Assembly: GCF_920984735.1 (NCBI RefSeq)
Contig: NZ_CAKLBU010000009.1
Coordinates: forward strand, 124,001 to 188,000
DNA: 64,000 bases
From: Pedobacter sp. Leaf250
Lineage (GTDB): Bacteria; Bacteroidota; Bacteroidia; Sphingobacteriales; Sphingobacteriaceae
Direction of reading: 5' to 3'
Of this stretch, positions 27,128 through 35,450 are shown in pieces; positions within the stretch are counted from its first letter, which is position 1; every line of letters starts with the position of its first letter. The position numbers were made by a program, and so were the translations under genes. Under the pieces are notes generated by a model. It had not been told where the DNA came from. It made no database searches and worked only from the letters and a program-made list of their open reading frames with translations.

Positions 27128-27558
27128 ATGGTTATAAAAAAAAATAAAATTTACATTATAATAATTCTAGCTATGTAAGCATCCATTTCTTGTGGAGAAA
27201 AAAGTAAATATAAAATCATAAACTTAAATCATAAATTAGGTGGTAACTGGTATGGTTTAAGTGTAATGGATAATATTCCTGTACAAACTACTTTTTCAAA
27301 AGATAAATTTATTTTCTCGATTAAAGAGGAGGTTACAGGATACGATTATATTGCTTTTAAATTCAATACTGATACCATCTTAGAGATTAAACAAAATGGT
27401 TTAAGTTTTATCTTAAAGAGCCAGTATATTTTAAAATTCATTTCGATAAGCAAAAAACACTTAGATTATTTATAACAATAAAGGATACGCTATCAAATAG
27501 GGGAAATGAAGTAGAAGTTTTTAAAGGGAAAGTGCCATTTGTTGAATTACACAGATAG
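27128..27558 (+). pseudogene. Decayed small lipoprotein gene
   Basis: The frame starts at ATG 27128 as a lipoprotein signal (MVIKKNKIYIIIILAM). A TAA at 27176-27178 interrupts it, and it then continues in the same frame with the lipobox-like ASISCGEKSKYKIINLN and on to about 27412. There the sense sequence moves to another frame (KEPVYFKIHFDKQKTLRLF) and ends at the stop TAG 27556-27558. Restoring one A in the AAA run near 27411-27413 would join the two parts. So one nonsense codon and one frameshift inactivate an otherwise coherent protein of about 143 residues. Its function is unknown. An intact sub-frame from 27266 is unlikely to be a gene. It ends one base before the convergent response regulator gene. 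Confidence 0.8.
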
Positions 27559-27559
27559 A

Positions 27560-27919
27560 TTAATTCAATAAGAAATTCACCTTGTTCAACAGTGAATCCA
27601 TCTCAAAAGGCTTTTCCATAAAATCATTGGCGCCAGCATCTAAAGCAGATTGGCGGATGTCTCTACTTGCTGAAATCATCAAAATTGGTATTTCCTGATA
27701 TCTGGGATCGCTTTTCAGCAATTTGCAAATGTCGCGACCATCATGTCCACTCATCCAAATATCCAAAAGAATTAAATCAGGTTTATTTTTAACAGCGTCG
27801 ATTACGGTTCCTCCGTCGTATGTATATTCCACTTCATAACCAACAACCTCTAATATCATCGTCACTGCATCTACAATGCCTTCATCATCATCGGCGATGA
27901 GTATTTTTTTAGTTCCCAT
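27560..27919 (-). CDS. Single-domain response regulator
   Basis: A 119-residue protein made only of a CheY-like receiver domain. It has acidic residues D10-D12, phospho-acceptor D53 (LILLDIWMSG), the conserved S83-like position in LMISASRD, and the lysine in FMEKPFE. No output domain is attached, so it must act through partner proteins. No histidine kinase gene is nearby; the nearest is the sensor at 13863. An orphan role in a phosphorelay or in motility/chemotaxis-like control is possible, without support here. Confidence 0.93.
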   Translation of the reverse strand: MGTKKILIADDDEGIVDAVTMILEVVGYEVEYTYDGGTVIDAVKNKPDLILLDIWMSGHDGRDICKLLKSDPRYQEIPILMISASRDIRQSALDAGANDFMEKPFEMDSLLNKVNFLLN

Positions 27920-28244
27920 TAAATGTAAATATATGCTATAGTGATTTTATTAAAGTGAAGGTAATGATGATAGTTTAAGTATAATACTAATACTGCTTTA
28001 CGGGTTTTTGTTTTCAAAATTGAAATTTATTTTTGCTCTAAACTATCATCATGTATTTTAACGGATGTAGTTATAAATAATTTTTCTACAGCGTAACATA
28101 TCAATCAAACGCTACTCAAATGCATAATCATTCTTCATCAGAATAAAAATTTAAGTGCATTGCGAAATTTGATCTATTTATTTCGAAATATTATAGATTA
28201 TATTTACAACGGAAATTTAAATTAAAAAGGTTTAATACCCCCAA
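27920..28244. other. Divergent intergenic region before the LacI-type regulator
   Basis: 325 bases between the minus-strand response regulator and the plus-strand LacI gene. It is A/T-rich and has promoter-like TATATTTA boxes close to both starts, but no open frame and no long inverted repeat. The operator palindrome found downstream at 29348 does not occur here. Confidence 0.5.
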
Positions 28245-29270
28245 ATGGATAGCATTAATATTAAGAAATTAGCAGAGGCTTTAAATTTATCAACTTCGAC
28301 TATTTCTAGGGCTTTTAGGGATAACAGCGATATTAGCGGCGCAACCAAAGAACGTATTTTAGCAAAAGCCAAAGAGCTGAATTATCAACCTAACCATTAT
28401 GCCAGTAATTTAAGGGAGCAAAAAAGTAAAACTATCGCAGTGATTGTTCCCGAATTGGCCAATAATTATTTCTCGCAAGCCATACATGGAATTGAGCGTG
28501 TGGCAAGAGAGAACGGGTACCACATTTTAATTTATGTCACCGATGACGATTATAAGAAAGAAGTAAATTTTATTCGGCACTTGCACAACGGAAGGGCCGA
28601 TGGCATTGTAATGTCGGTTTCTGGTGAAGCAAACGATCATAATTACCTGAATAAGTTTGGTGCACAACGATTGCCTTTGGTTTTTTTCGATAGAATTTAC
28701 GAGGATATTGAAACACCACGGGTTATTACCAACGATTACAACAGTAGTTTTTTGGCTACAGAGCATTTAATTGAACAAGGATGTAAACGTATTGCTTATC
28801 TGGTGGTTAACAAAAGTCTTTCCATTGGTAAAACCAGGATGCAGGGTTATATTGATGCGCTTGCTAAGCATCAGGTATCATTTGAAGAAAACCTAATTGT
28901 TGATTGTAGCAACAGTTATGAGGAAAACAGTGTAATTATAAAAAATGCATTGGAGCAGCTAAAGCCTGATGGCGTTTTTACATCAGTAGAGCGCTTGGCA
29001 TTTGCTACTTATTATGCCTGTTACGATTTAAAAATAAATATTCCCAATGATTTAAAAGTCATTAGTTTTTCGAGCCTGGAAATAGCGCCATTGCTTAATC
29101 CATCATTAACAACTATTACGCAGCCAGCAACTGAAATAGGGGAGCAAGCGGCAAAGTTACTTTTCAAAATTTTGGATGATAACCAAGATAAAAATCTCTT
29201 TGCCGAAGTGGTTTTAGAGTCTAAAATTATCAAGAGAAATTCAACATCAAATCAGTCTAAAAACGCTTAA
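28245..29270 (+). CDS. LacI-family transcriptional regulator of the starch/maltose locus
   Basis: A 341-residue protein. An N-terminal LacI helix-turn-helix (INIKKLAEALNLSTSTISRAFRD) and hinge helix (NHYASNLREQKSKT) precede a periplasmic-binding-protein-like sensor domain (about 62-335) with segments such as IAVIVPELANNYFSQAIHGIE and DGIVMSVSGEAND. It stands immediately upstream of the operator region and SusC gene on the same strand, so it is very likely the locus regulator. Bacteroides thetaiotaomicron uses SusR instead; LacI-type control of maltose genes is known in other Bacteroidota. The effector, probably maltose or a related sugar, is inferred. Confidence 0.92.
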   Translation: MDSINIKKLAEALNLSTSTISRAFRDNSDISGATKERILAKAKELNYQPNHYASNLREQKSKTIAVIVPELANNYFSQAIHGIERVARENGYHILIYVTDDDYKKEVNFIRHLHNGRADGIVMSVSGEANDHNYLNKFGAQRLPLVFFDRIYEDIETPRVITNDYNSSFLATEHLIEQGCKRIAYLVVNKSLSIGKTRMQGYIDALAKHQVSFEENLIVDCSNSYEENSVIIKNALEQLKPDGVFTSVERLAFATYYACYDLKINIPNDLKVISFSSLEIAPLLNPSLTTITQPATEIGEQAAKLLFKILDDNQDKNLFAEVVLESKIIKRNSTSNQSKNA

Positions 29271-29347
29271 AAAACAAGCTGATTTTTAAGGCCTAAATTT
29301 TCAATTTTTTTCTTCACTTAGTGTAAAATAAGCAGAATTTCTATCAA

Positions 29348-29369
29348 TTTTCGGGAACGTTCCCGAAAA
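29348..29369. promoter_or_regulatory. LacI-type operator, upstream copy
   Basis: A perfect 22-base palindrome with core CGGGAACGTTCCCG flanked by TTTT and AAAA. The CG-centred AACGTT is the normal dyad of LacI-family operators. It lies 78 bases after the LacI stop. Confidence 0.85.
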
Positions 29370-29390
29370 AGCAATCGTAAATTCTTGGTT

Positions 29391-29414
29391 TTTTTCGGGA
29401 ACGTTCCCGAAAAA
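29391..29414. promoter_or_regulatory. LacI-type operator, downstream copy
   Basis: A perfect 24-base palindrome with the same core as the upstream copy, extended by five T and five A. Its centre is 44 bases from that of the first copy, about four helix turns, which favours cooperative binding on one face of the DNA. A weak promoter-like pair (TTTG at 29577, TAAATTTTG at 29598) lies about 190 bases downstream. Confidence 0.87.
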
Positions 29415-29692
29415 GGGTTCAAAAACGACTTAGTGTAAAAAATACACTTAAAATTGAAATTTAACATTCATAAAATATTGTATATCAATTGATTGTGTTT
29501 TTTAAGATAATTATATGATATGGTTTATGTTAAATAAAAGTTGCCATTTTGTTAATTCTGAAGTCATCGTTTTCTCTTTGAAAATATATTTTTTAAATAA
29601 ATTTTGAAATCTCATTAAGTGCTGTAAATTAGGCCTATGTGTAAATCACTATAATATTTAACCAAATTTTTATACTTAAACGAGCTTCGAAT

Positions 29693-32653
29693 ATGAAAGT
29701 ATTTTACCTGTTCAAACAGGGGCTTTTAGTGCTGTTAGTCTTTTCAGCATTAATCGTAAAAGCACAAACCGGATCGGTATCTGGAAAAGTGCTTGATGAA
29801 ACTGGCCAACCTTTACCTGGTGCTTCTATTGTTGTAAAAGGTACTACAAGAAGTACATCAACAGATGTAAACGGTGTTTTTAAATTGGCAGGCCTTAATA
29901 ATGGCACTGTTACTTTATCAGCAAGTTTTATCGGTTATCAAACACTTGATAAACCTGTAACCGTTTCTGCAAATGCTACTGTAAATTTTCAATTGGTGCC
30001 CGATGCACAAAAACTTAACGAGGTTGTTGTAATCGGTTATGGTACTGCAGAAAAGAAAAACCTTACAGGATCAATCACAACGGTAAATTCAAAAGACTTC
30101 CAAAAAGGTACCATTACAACGCCTGAGCAATTGATTCAAGGTAAAGTAGCTGGTGTTAACGTTATTTCTGGTGGCGGTGCTCCAGGTGGTGGAAGTACAA
30201 TCCGTATACGTGGGGGTGCTTCACTAAACGCAAGTAACGATCCTTTAATTGTAGTAGATGGAGTTCCTTTCAGTGGTAACGCCATTGGTAATGCACCAAG
30301 TCCGCTTTCATTAATTAACCCTAACGACATTGAAACTTTTACCGTATTAAAAGATGCGAACGCAACTGCAATTTATGGTTCAAGAGCATCAAATGGTGTA
30401 GTTTTAATTACTACTAAAAAAGGAAGCTCTGGTGCGCCACAAATTAATTTCAGCAGCAATAATTCATTTGCGCAGGTTGCTAAAAAAGTAGATGTACTAT
30501 CTGCTGATCAGGTTCGTGCATTCGTGAATACTAATGGAAATGCTTCACAGAAAGCTTTATTAGGCACAGCAAGTACCGATTGGCAAGATGAGATTTATCA
30601 AAATGCATTTACAACGGATAACAACTTAAGTATTGCAGGTTCATTAAAAGGAGTTCCTTATCGTGTATCTGCAGGTTATCTAGATCAAGATGGTGTGGTA
30701 ATCAGCAGTAAATTAAAAAGAGCAACTGGTGCAATTTCTATTTCACCAAAATTATTTCAAGATCATTTAAAAATTGAACTGAACTTAAAAGGTGCTTTAA
30801 CCGATTCTCAATATCCAAATGATGGCGCAATTGGCGCTGCTATCCAGTTTGATCCAACTCAACCTGTTAACGCAACAAACAAATTTGGAAATTATTTCGA
30901 ATGGATTACAAGTGCGGGTGTTCCAAATCCAAATGCACCACGTAACCCGGTAGCATTAATCAGATTACAGGATAATCATGGTAATGCAGCCAGAAGTTTT
31001 GGTAATGTAAAATTGGATTACTCTTTCCATTTCTTACCAGAATTGCATGCAGTAGTAAATTTAGGTTATGATTATTCTAAAGGTAGAGGTCGTACTATGG
31101 TGCCAGCTTTTGCGGCTCAAAGTTTCTCAACTGATGGATCTTATGCCAATAGATTAAATAAAGAAATTAACAAATTTTCTGAAGCCTATTTAACTTATGC
31201 GAAAACCATAGGTAAAAGCAGATTTGATGTGACTGGCGGTTATGGTTATTATGATGATGCCATCACCAATTACAATTTCCCAACATTCCGAGCTACTGGA
31301 GTGCTTCAAACAACCCCTGTTTTCCCATTTTCAATTGAGCAAAATAAATTACTTTCGTACTACGGTCGTTTCAACTATACTTTAGCTGATAAATATATCT
31401 TATCAGGAACAATGAGAGCTGATGCTTCTTCAAAATTTGCAGAAGATAATCGTTGGGGTTATTTCCCATCAGCAGGTTTTACCTGGAGAATTATTGGTGA
31501 AGATTTCTTGAAAGATAGCAAAGTAATTTCTGATTTGAAATTGAGATTAACCTACGGTGAAACTGGTAATAAAGATGGTATTGGTAACTATGATTACTTA
31601 TCAAAATATTACGCAAGTACCAACAACGGCCAGTATCAGGTGGGTAATACTTTTTACAACTATTATAGCCCGGCTGGTTACGATCCTGATTTAAGATGGG
31701 AAACTACCACAACCTATAACGCTGGTTTGGATTACGGATTTTTGAAAGGCAGATTGTATGGTAGCTTTGATGCTTATTACAAAAAAACCAAAGATTTATT
31801 AAGTACTGTTACTATTCCGGTAGGTACCAATTTTAGCAATGTATTAACCACTAACGTTGGTAATATGGAAGTTAGAGGTGCTGAGGTAAGCATTAATTAT
31901 GTAGCCATTAAAACTGACAATACCACTTGGGATATCGGTGTAAACGGAGCTTATAACAAAAGAAAGGTAACCAACTTAACATTAAATCCTAACTCTGGTT
32001 TCAAAATTGATGCTGGTGACATTACTGGTGGTACAGGTATTCACTTAAAATATAATGCTGTAAATCAATTACCTGGTTCGTTCTTCGTTTATAAACAAGT
32101 ATATAACGCTGATGGCAAACCATTGGAAGGTGTATACCAGGATTTAAATGGCGATGGTGTTGTTAATGATGGCGACCAATATTTCTATAAATCACCAGAT
32201 CCGGTAATTACTTTAGGTTTCAATACATCTTTCACATACAAAAGATGGACAGCAAGCACTGTTTTAAGAGCGAATATTGGTAACTACATTTACGATAACA
32301 TTTCTTCGAACTTCGGTATCAGAAACAATGTATTAAGTACTCAGGGTATTTTGAACAACTCTACTTCAGATTTATACAATACTAATTTCTCTGGAGCTTC
32401 AGGTGTTCAATATTTAAGTGATTATTATATTAGAAATGCATCATTCCTAAAAATGGATAATGCTGGTTTATCATATGATGTTGGTAAATTATCTAAGAAT
32501 GGTACTGCATCAATGCGCATTTCTGCAAACTGCCAAAATGTATTTGTCGTATCTAAGTATAAAGGAATCGATCCTGAGTCAGTATCAGGTATTGATTATA
32601 ACTTATACCCTCGTCCTAGAACCTATACTTTGGGCTTAAATGTTGGTTTTTAA
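29693..32653 (+). CDS. susC: SusC-type TonB-dependent glycan importer
   Basis: A 986-residue outer-membrane protein with a signal peptide (1-24). It then has a carboxypeptidase-like domain (about 28-105, GSVSGKVLDETGQPLPGASIVV), the TonB-box/linker EVVVIGYGTAEKKNLTGSI, and a plug with the SusC signature PSPLSLINPNDIETFTVLKD and AIYGSRASNGVVLIT. A 22-stranded barrel ends in aromatic VGF. With SusD it imports oligosaccharides across the outer membrane using TonB energy. The neighbouring SusE, amylases and maltose-type phosphorylase point to starch or maltodextrin as substrate. No N-terminal STN domain is present, so it is not tied to an ECF/FecR relay. Confidence 0.95.
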   Translation: MKVFYLFKQGLLVLLVFSALIVKAQTGSVSGKVLDETGQPLPGASIVVKGTTRSTSTDVNGVFKLAGLNNGTVTLSASFIGYQTLDKPVTVSANATVNFQLVPDAQKLNEVVVIGYGTAEKKNLTGSITTVNSKDFQKGTITTPEQLIQGKVAGVNVISGGGAPGGGSTIRIRGGASLNASNDPLIVVDGVPFSGNAIGNAPSPLSLINPNDIETFTVLKDANATAIYGSRASNGVVLITTKKGSSGAPQINFSSNNSFAQVAKKVDVLSADQVRAFVNTNGNASQKALLGTASTDWQDEIYQNAFTTDNNLSIAGSLKGVPYRVSAGYLDQDGVVISSKLKRATGAISISPKLFQDHLKIELNLKGALTDSQYPNDGAIGAAIQFDPTQPVNATNKFGNYFEWITSAGVPNPNAPRNPVALIRLQDNHGNAARSFGNVKLDYSFHFLPELHAVVNLGYDYSKGRGRTMVPAFAAQSFSTDGSYANRLNKEINKFSEAYLTYAKTIGKSRFDVTGGYGYYDDAITNYNFPTFRATGVLQTTPVFPFSIEQNKLLSYYGRFNYTLADKYILSGTMRADASSKFAEDNRWGYFPSAGFTWRIIGEDFLKDSKVISDLKLRLTYGETGNKDGIGNYDYLSKYYASTNNGQYQVGNTFYNYYSPAGYDPDLRWETTTTYNAGLDYGFLKGRLYGSFDAYYKKTKDLLSTVTIPVGTNFSNVLTTNVGNMEVRGAEVSINYVAIKTDNTTWDIGVNGAYNKRKVTNLTLNPNSGFKIDAGDITGGTGIHLKYNAVNQLPGSFFVYKQVYNADGKPLEGVYQDLNGDGVVNDGDQYFYKSPDPVITLGFNTSFTYKRWTASTVLRANIGNYIYDNISSNFGIRNNVLSTQGILNNSTSDLYNTNFSGASGVQYLSDYYIRNASFLKMDNAGLSYDVGKLSKNGTASMRISANCQNVFVVSKYKGIDPESVSGIDYNLYPRPRTYTLGLNVGF

Positions 32654-32746
32654 TTACTAATAGCAATGAACACGATCTATCAAAGTACTGCGCAAGTAAA
32701 TACCAAAGAGGTAGTGATCAAAACCTATCAAAGAAAAAATATAAAA

Positions 32747-34336
32747 ATGAAAAATTCATTTAAAATGATATTGGCATCAGGCGCATTACTGCTGTCATTA
32801 AATTCATGCAAAAAAGAATCGTTTAACTTAACGCCAACGAATGATGTAACATCGGCCACAGTTTATGCTACACCGGCTGGTTATAAAAATAGTTTGGTTA
32901 AGTTATATGCAACTTATGCATTAACAAGTCCTTCTGGTTCAGATAATAGTGATGTTGGTGGATTAAATGCAGGTTATGCAGACTTCCTGCGTTTATTCTG
33001 GACTTCACAAGAGTTGGTAACCGATGAGGCAATTTGTGCCTGGGGCGATGTAGGTATTCCAGAATTGGATTACGGAACACCAACACCAGATAACCAGTTT
33101 TTACGTGGTTTATATTCAAGAAGCGTTTTGCAAATCACATTTGCTAACGAATTTCTTCGCGAGAGCACGCCAGAAAAATTGGCAAGCAGAAATATCGCAG
33201 GTGCTGATGCTACCGCAATAACAAAATATCGTTCTGAAGCTCGTTTCTTACGTGCTTTTCAATATTGGGTTTTATTGGATGCATTTGGTAATCCACCTTT
33301 TATTACTGAAGATGATGCCATTGGTAAAGTAAATCCGAAACAAATTCAAAGAGCAGCTTTATTTAACTATGTTGAATCTGAATTAAAAGCTATTGAAACT
33401 GATTTGCCAGAACCACGTGCTAATGAATATGGTCGTGCTGATAAAGGTGCAGCTTGGGCTTTGTTAGCTAGATTATATTTAAATGCTCAGGTTTATACAG
33501 GTACAGCGAAATATACTGAAGCCATTACTTATTCTAGCAAAGTAATTGGTGCGAGTTATTCTTTAAAAGCAAATTATATGGATTTGTTTAAAGCAGATAA
33601 CGAAGTAAATAATACTGAGAACATTTTAACCATTAATTACGATGGTATAAACGGAACCAATTATGGAGGTACAACTTTCTTAATTAATGCAGGTATTAAT
33701 GCAGATATGAATCCAACTACTTTCGGTGTTCCATCTGGTGGTTGGGGTGGTAACAGGACCCGTCAAAATCTTCCTAACTTATTTCCAGATGCCAATGGAA
33801 CTCTAGATAAAAGAGGAACTTTCTTTGGTACAAAAAGAGCAGTTGATGCAGTTGGCGAATTTACTGATGGTTTGCGTGTAACCAAATTTAAAAATGTTAC
33901 CTCAACAGGTGCTCCAGGCAGATCATTAAATGGAACATTTAGCTCATTAGATTTTGCGTTATTCCGTTTGGGAGAACAATATTTAATTTATGGAGAAGCG
34001 GTTGCCCGTGGTGGTTCAGGCGGTAATGCAGCATTGGCATTAACTTATGTAAATGCCTTACGTACTAGAGCTTATGGAAACACATCAGGTAATGTATCTG
34101 CGGCAGCTTTAACAACTGATTTTTATTTAGATGAGCGTGGTAGAGAATTGTATTGGGAAGGACACCGCCGTACTGATTTAATCCGTTTCGGAAAATTCGC
34201 AGGCTCAACATATTTGTGGCCATATAAAGGTGGAACACAAGCAGGTGCTTCATTACCAGCTTTCCGAAATCTTTACCCACTTCCGTTGGCAGATTTAATT
34301 GCCAATCCGAATTTGGTTCAAAATGCAGGCTATTAA
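32747..34336 (+). CDS. susD: SusD/RagB-family glycan-binding lipoprotein
   Basis: A 529-residue surface lipoprotein. The start at 32747 (MKNSFKMILASG) is preferred over an upstream ATG at 32666, because it gives a normal lipoprotein signal with acylated cysteine in LSLNSCKK. The tetratricopeptide-like helical body includes SEARFLRAFQYWVLLDAFGNPPF, KGAAWALLARLYLNAQVY and the typical C-terminal YLDERGRELYWEGHRRTDLIRFGKF, then the ending PLPLADLIANPNLVQNAGY. It covers the SusC barrel and presents the alpha-glucan. The gene starts 94 bases after the susC stop. Confidence 0.95.
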   Translation: MKNSFKMILASGALLLSLNSCKKESFNLTPTNDVTSATVYATPAGYKNSLVKLYATYALTSPSGSDNSDVGGLNAGYADFLRLFWTSQELVTDEAICAWGDVGIPELDYGTPTPDNQFLRGLYSRSVLQITFANEFLRESTPEKLASRNIAGADATAITKYRSEARFLRAFQYWVLLDAFGNPPFITEDDAIGKVNPKQIQRAALFNYVESELKAIETDLPEPRANEYGRADKGAAWALLARLYLNAQVYTGTAKYTEAITYSSKVIGASYSLKANYMDLFKADNEVNNTENILTINYDGINGTNYGGTTFLINAGINADMNPTTFGVPSGGWGGNRTRQNLPNLFPDANGTLDKRGTFFGTKRAVDAVGEFTDGLRVTKFKNVTSTGAPGRSLNGTFSSLDFALFRLGEQYLIYGEAVARGGSGGNAALALTYVNALRTRAYGNTSGNVSAAALTTDFYLDERGRELYWEGHRRTDLIRFGKFAGSTYLWPYKGGTQAGASLPAFRNLYPLPLADLIANPNLVQNAGY

Positions 34337-34355
34337 TCTTAATACTGAATAAGAT

Positions 34356-35390
34356 ATGAAATCATTATTTTTCAAATCCTTAGCCATTTGCTTCATAGCA
34401 TTATCGCTTTGGTCGTGTAAAAAAGATGAAACCAGAACGGTTTCTAACATTGGGGCAGCAGGTACACTTACCGCTTCAACAACAACAATTAATTTGGTGC
34501 AATCGAATGGCACTTTGGCAGCCGTAACTTTAACCTATCCTTTGGCAACTTCAACAGGTTATGTGGTACCAGTGAATACCACTTTGCAGTTTGCTTTAAA
34601 AGGAACCAATTTTGCTACACCTAGAGAAGTTGTAGTTACCACAAAAACTTACGCACCTACAATTACCGAAGTTAACAACATGATTTTGGCTTTAGGTGGT
34701 GTAGTTGGTGCACCAGCACAAGTGGAGGTAAGATTAAAATCAGGAGCTGCGGCAAATGATTTAACTTATTCAAACATCGTTACCTTAAGTGCCACTCCAT
34801 ATTTAGCTTCTGCTTGGGTTTATGCTCCGGGAGCTTACCAAGGCTGGAACCCATCTACTGCCGATAGTTTAATTTCTTTATCGAGCAACGGCATTTACAC
34901 CGGTATGATTGCTTATACAGCTGGTAATTTAGAATTTAAAATTACACCTGCTAAGAAATGGGATGTAGCTTATGGCGATGCTGGTGGCGGTAAAATCAGC
35001 TCAAGCGCTGGCGACAACCTAAAATCACCAGATGCGATAGTTAAACAAGTTACTGTTGACTTAAACAAAAATACCATCGTTTTTGGTACACCAAACGAGT
35101 GGTCGTTAATTGGCGATGCAACTTTAGGCGGATGGAACAATGATACCGACATGAAAGGTGTTAACAATGGTAAATTCACAGTTTACTCACTACAAACAAC
35201 TTTAGGTGTTGGAGAATTTAAATTCCGTTTTGGCCATGCCTGGGATGTTAACTTAGGTGGTGGAGCTAACCTGACTACAGGTGGAGACAACATTAAAGTA
35301 ACCGTTCCCGGAACTTACACCATTACACTTACTGTTATTAAAACAGGAGATAAAGTAACCGGTGGTACTTATACCATTGTTAAAAACTAA
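34356..35390 (+). CDS. susE: SusE-type surface starch-binding lipoprotein
   Basis: A 344-residue lipoprotein (signal LSLWSCKKDET) with the SusE plan. An N-terminal immunoglobulin-like SusE domain (about 35-145) is followed by two tandem starch-binding modules (about 150-235 and 245-340). The binding modules show repeated aromatic words: WVYAPGAYQGWNPST and EWSLIGDATLGGWNNDTDM. These bind alpha-glucan on the cell surface and assist SusC/SusD. It lies 19 bases after the susD stop and is closed by a terminator, making susCDE the first transcription segment. Confidence 0.92.
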   Translation: MKSLFFKSLAICFIALSLWSCKKDETRTVSNIGAAGTLTASTTTINLVQSNGTLAAVTLTYPLATSTGYVVPVNTTLQFALKGTNFATPREVVVTTKTYAPTITEVNNMILALGGVVGAPAQVEVRLKSGAAANDLTYSNIVTLSATPYLASAWVYAPGAYQGWNPSTADSLISLSSNGIYTGMIAYTAGNLEFKITPAKKWDVAYGDAGGGKISSSAGDNLKSPDAIVKQVTVDLNKNTIVFGTPNEWSLIGDATLGGWNNDTDMKGVNNGKFTVYSLQTTLGVGEFKFRFGHAWDVNLGGGANLTTGGDNIKVTVPGTYTITLTVIKTGDKVTGGTYTIVKN

Positions 35391-35401
35391 TTCTTACAAT
35401 T

Positions 35402-35432
35402 GCCCCGTAGTATTTTACTGCGGGGCTTTTTA
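35402..35432 (+). terminator. Terminator after susE
   Basis: GCCCCG (35402-35407) pairs with CGGGGC (35421-35426), extended by AG/CT inside, and is followed by TTTTT. It separates susCDE from the enzyme genes and may allow read-through at reduced level. Confidence 0.88.
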
Positions 35433-35450
35433 ATCTCTTAAAGTTTTAGC

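Larger units (their letters stand above)
29316..29440. promoter_or_regulatory. Direct repeats flanking the operator pair
   Basis: The 13-base word ACTTAGTGTAAAA occurs at 29316-29328 and at 29428-29440, on either side of the two palindromes and 112 bases apart. Such placement suggests a second binding protein or a duplicated upstream module. No known site matches. Confidence 0.6.
29271..29692. other. Regulatory gap between lacI-type gene and susC
   Basis: 422 bases holding the two operators, their flanking direct repeats and a long A/T-rich leader. A possible promoter is TTTG (29577-29580), a 17-base spacer, and TAAATTTTG (29598-29606), close to but not exact with the Bacteroidota consensus. 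No coding frame is seen. Confidence 0.55.

Noticed and set aside
27266..27475. A 69-codon frame as a separate gene
   Set aside because: It is the middle part of a longer decayed lipoprotein gene; sense sequence continues upstream in the same frame and downstream in another frame.
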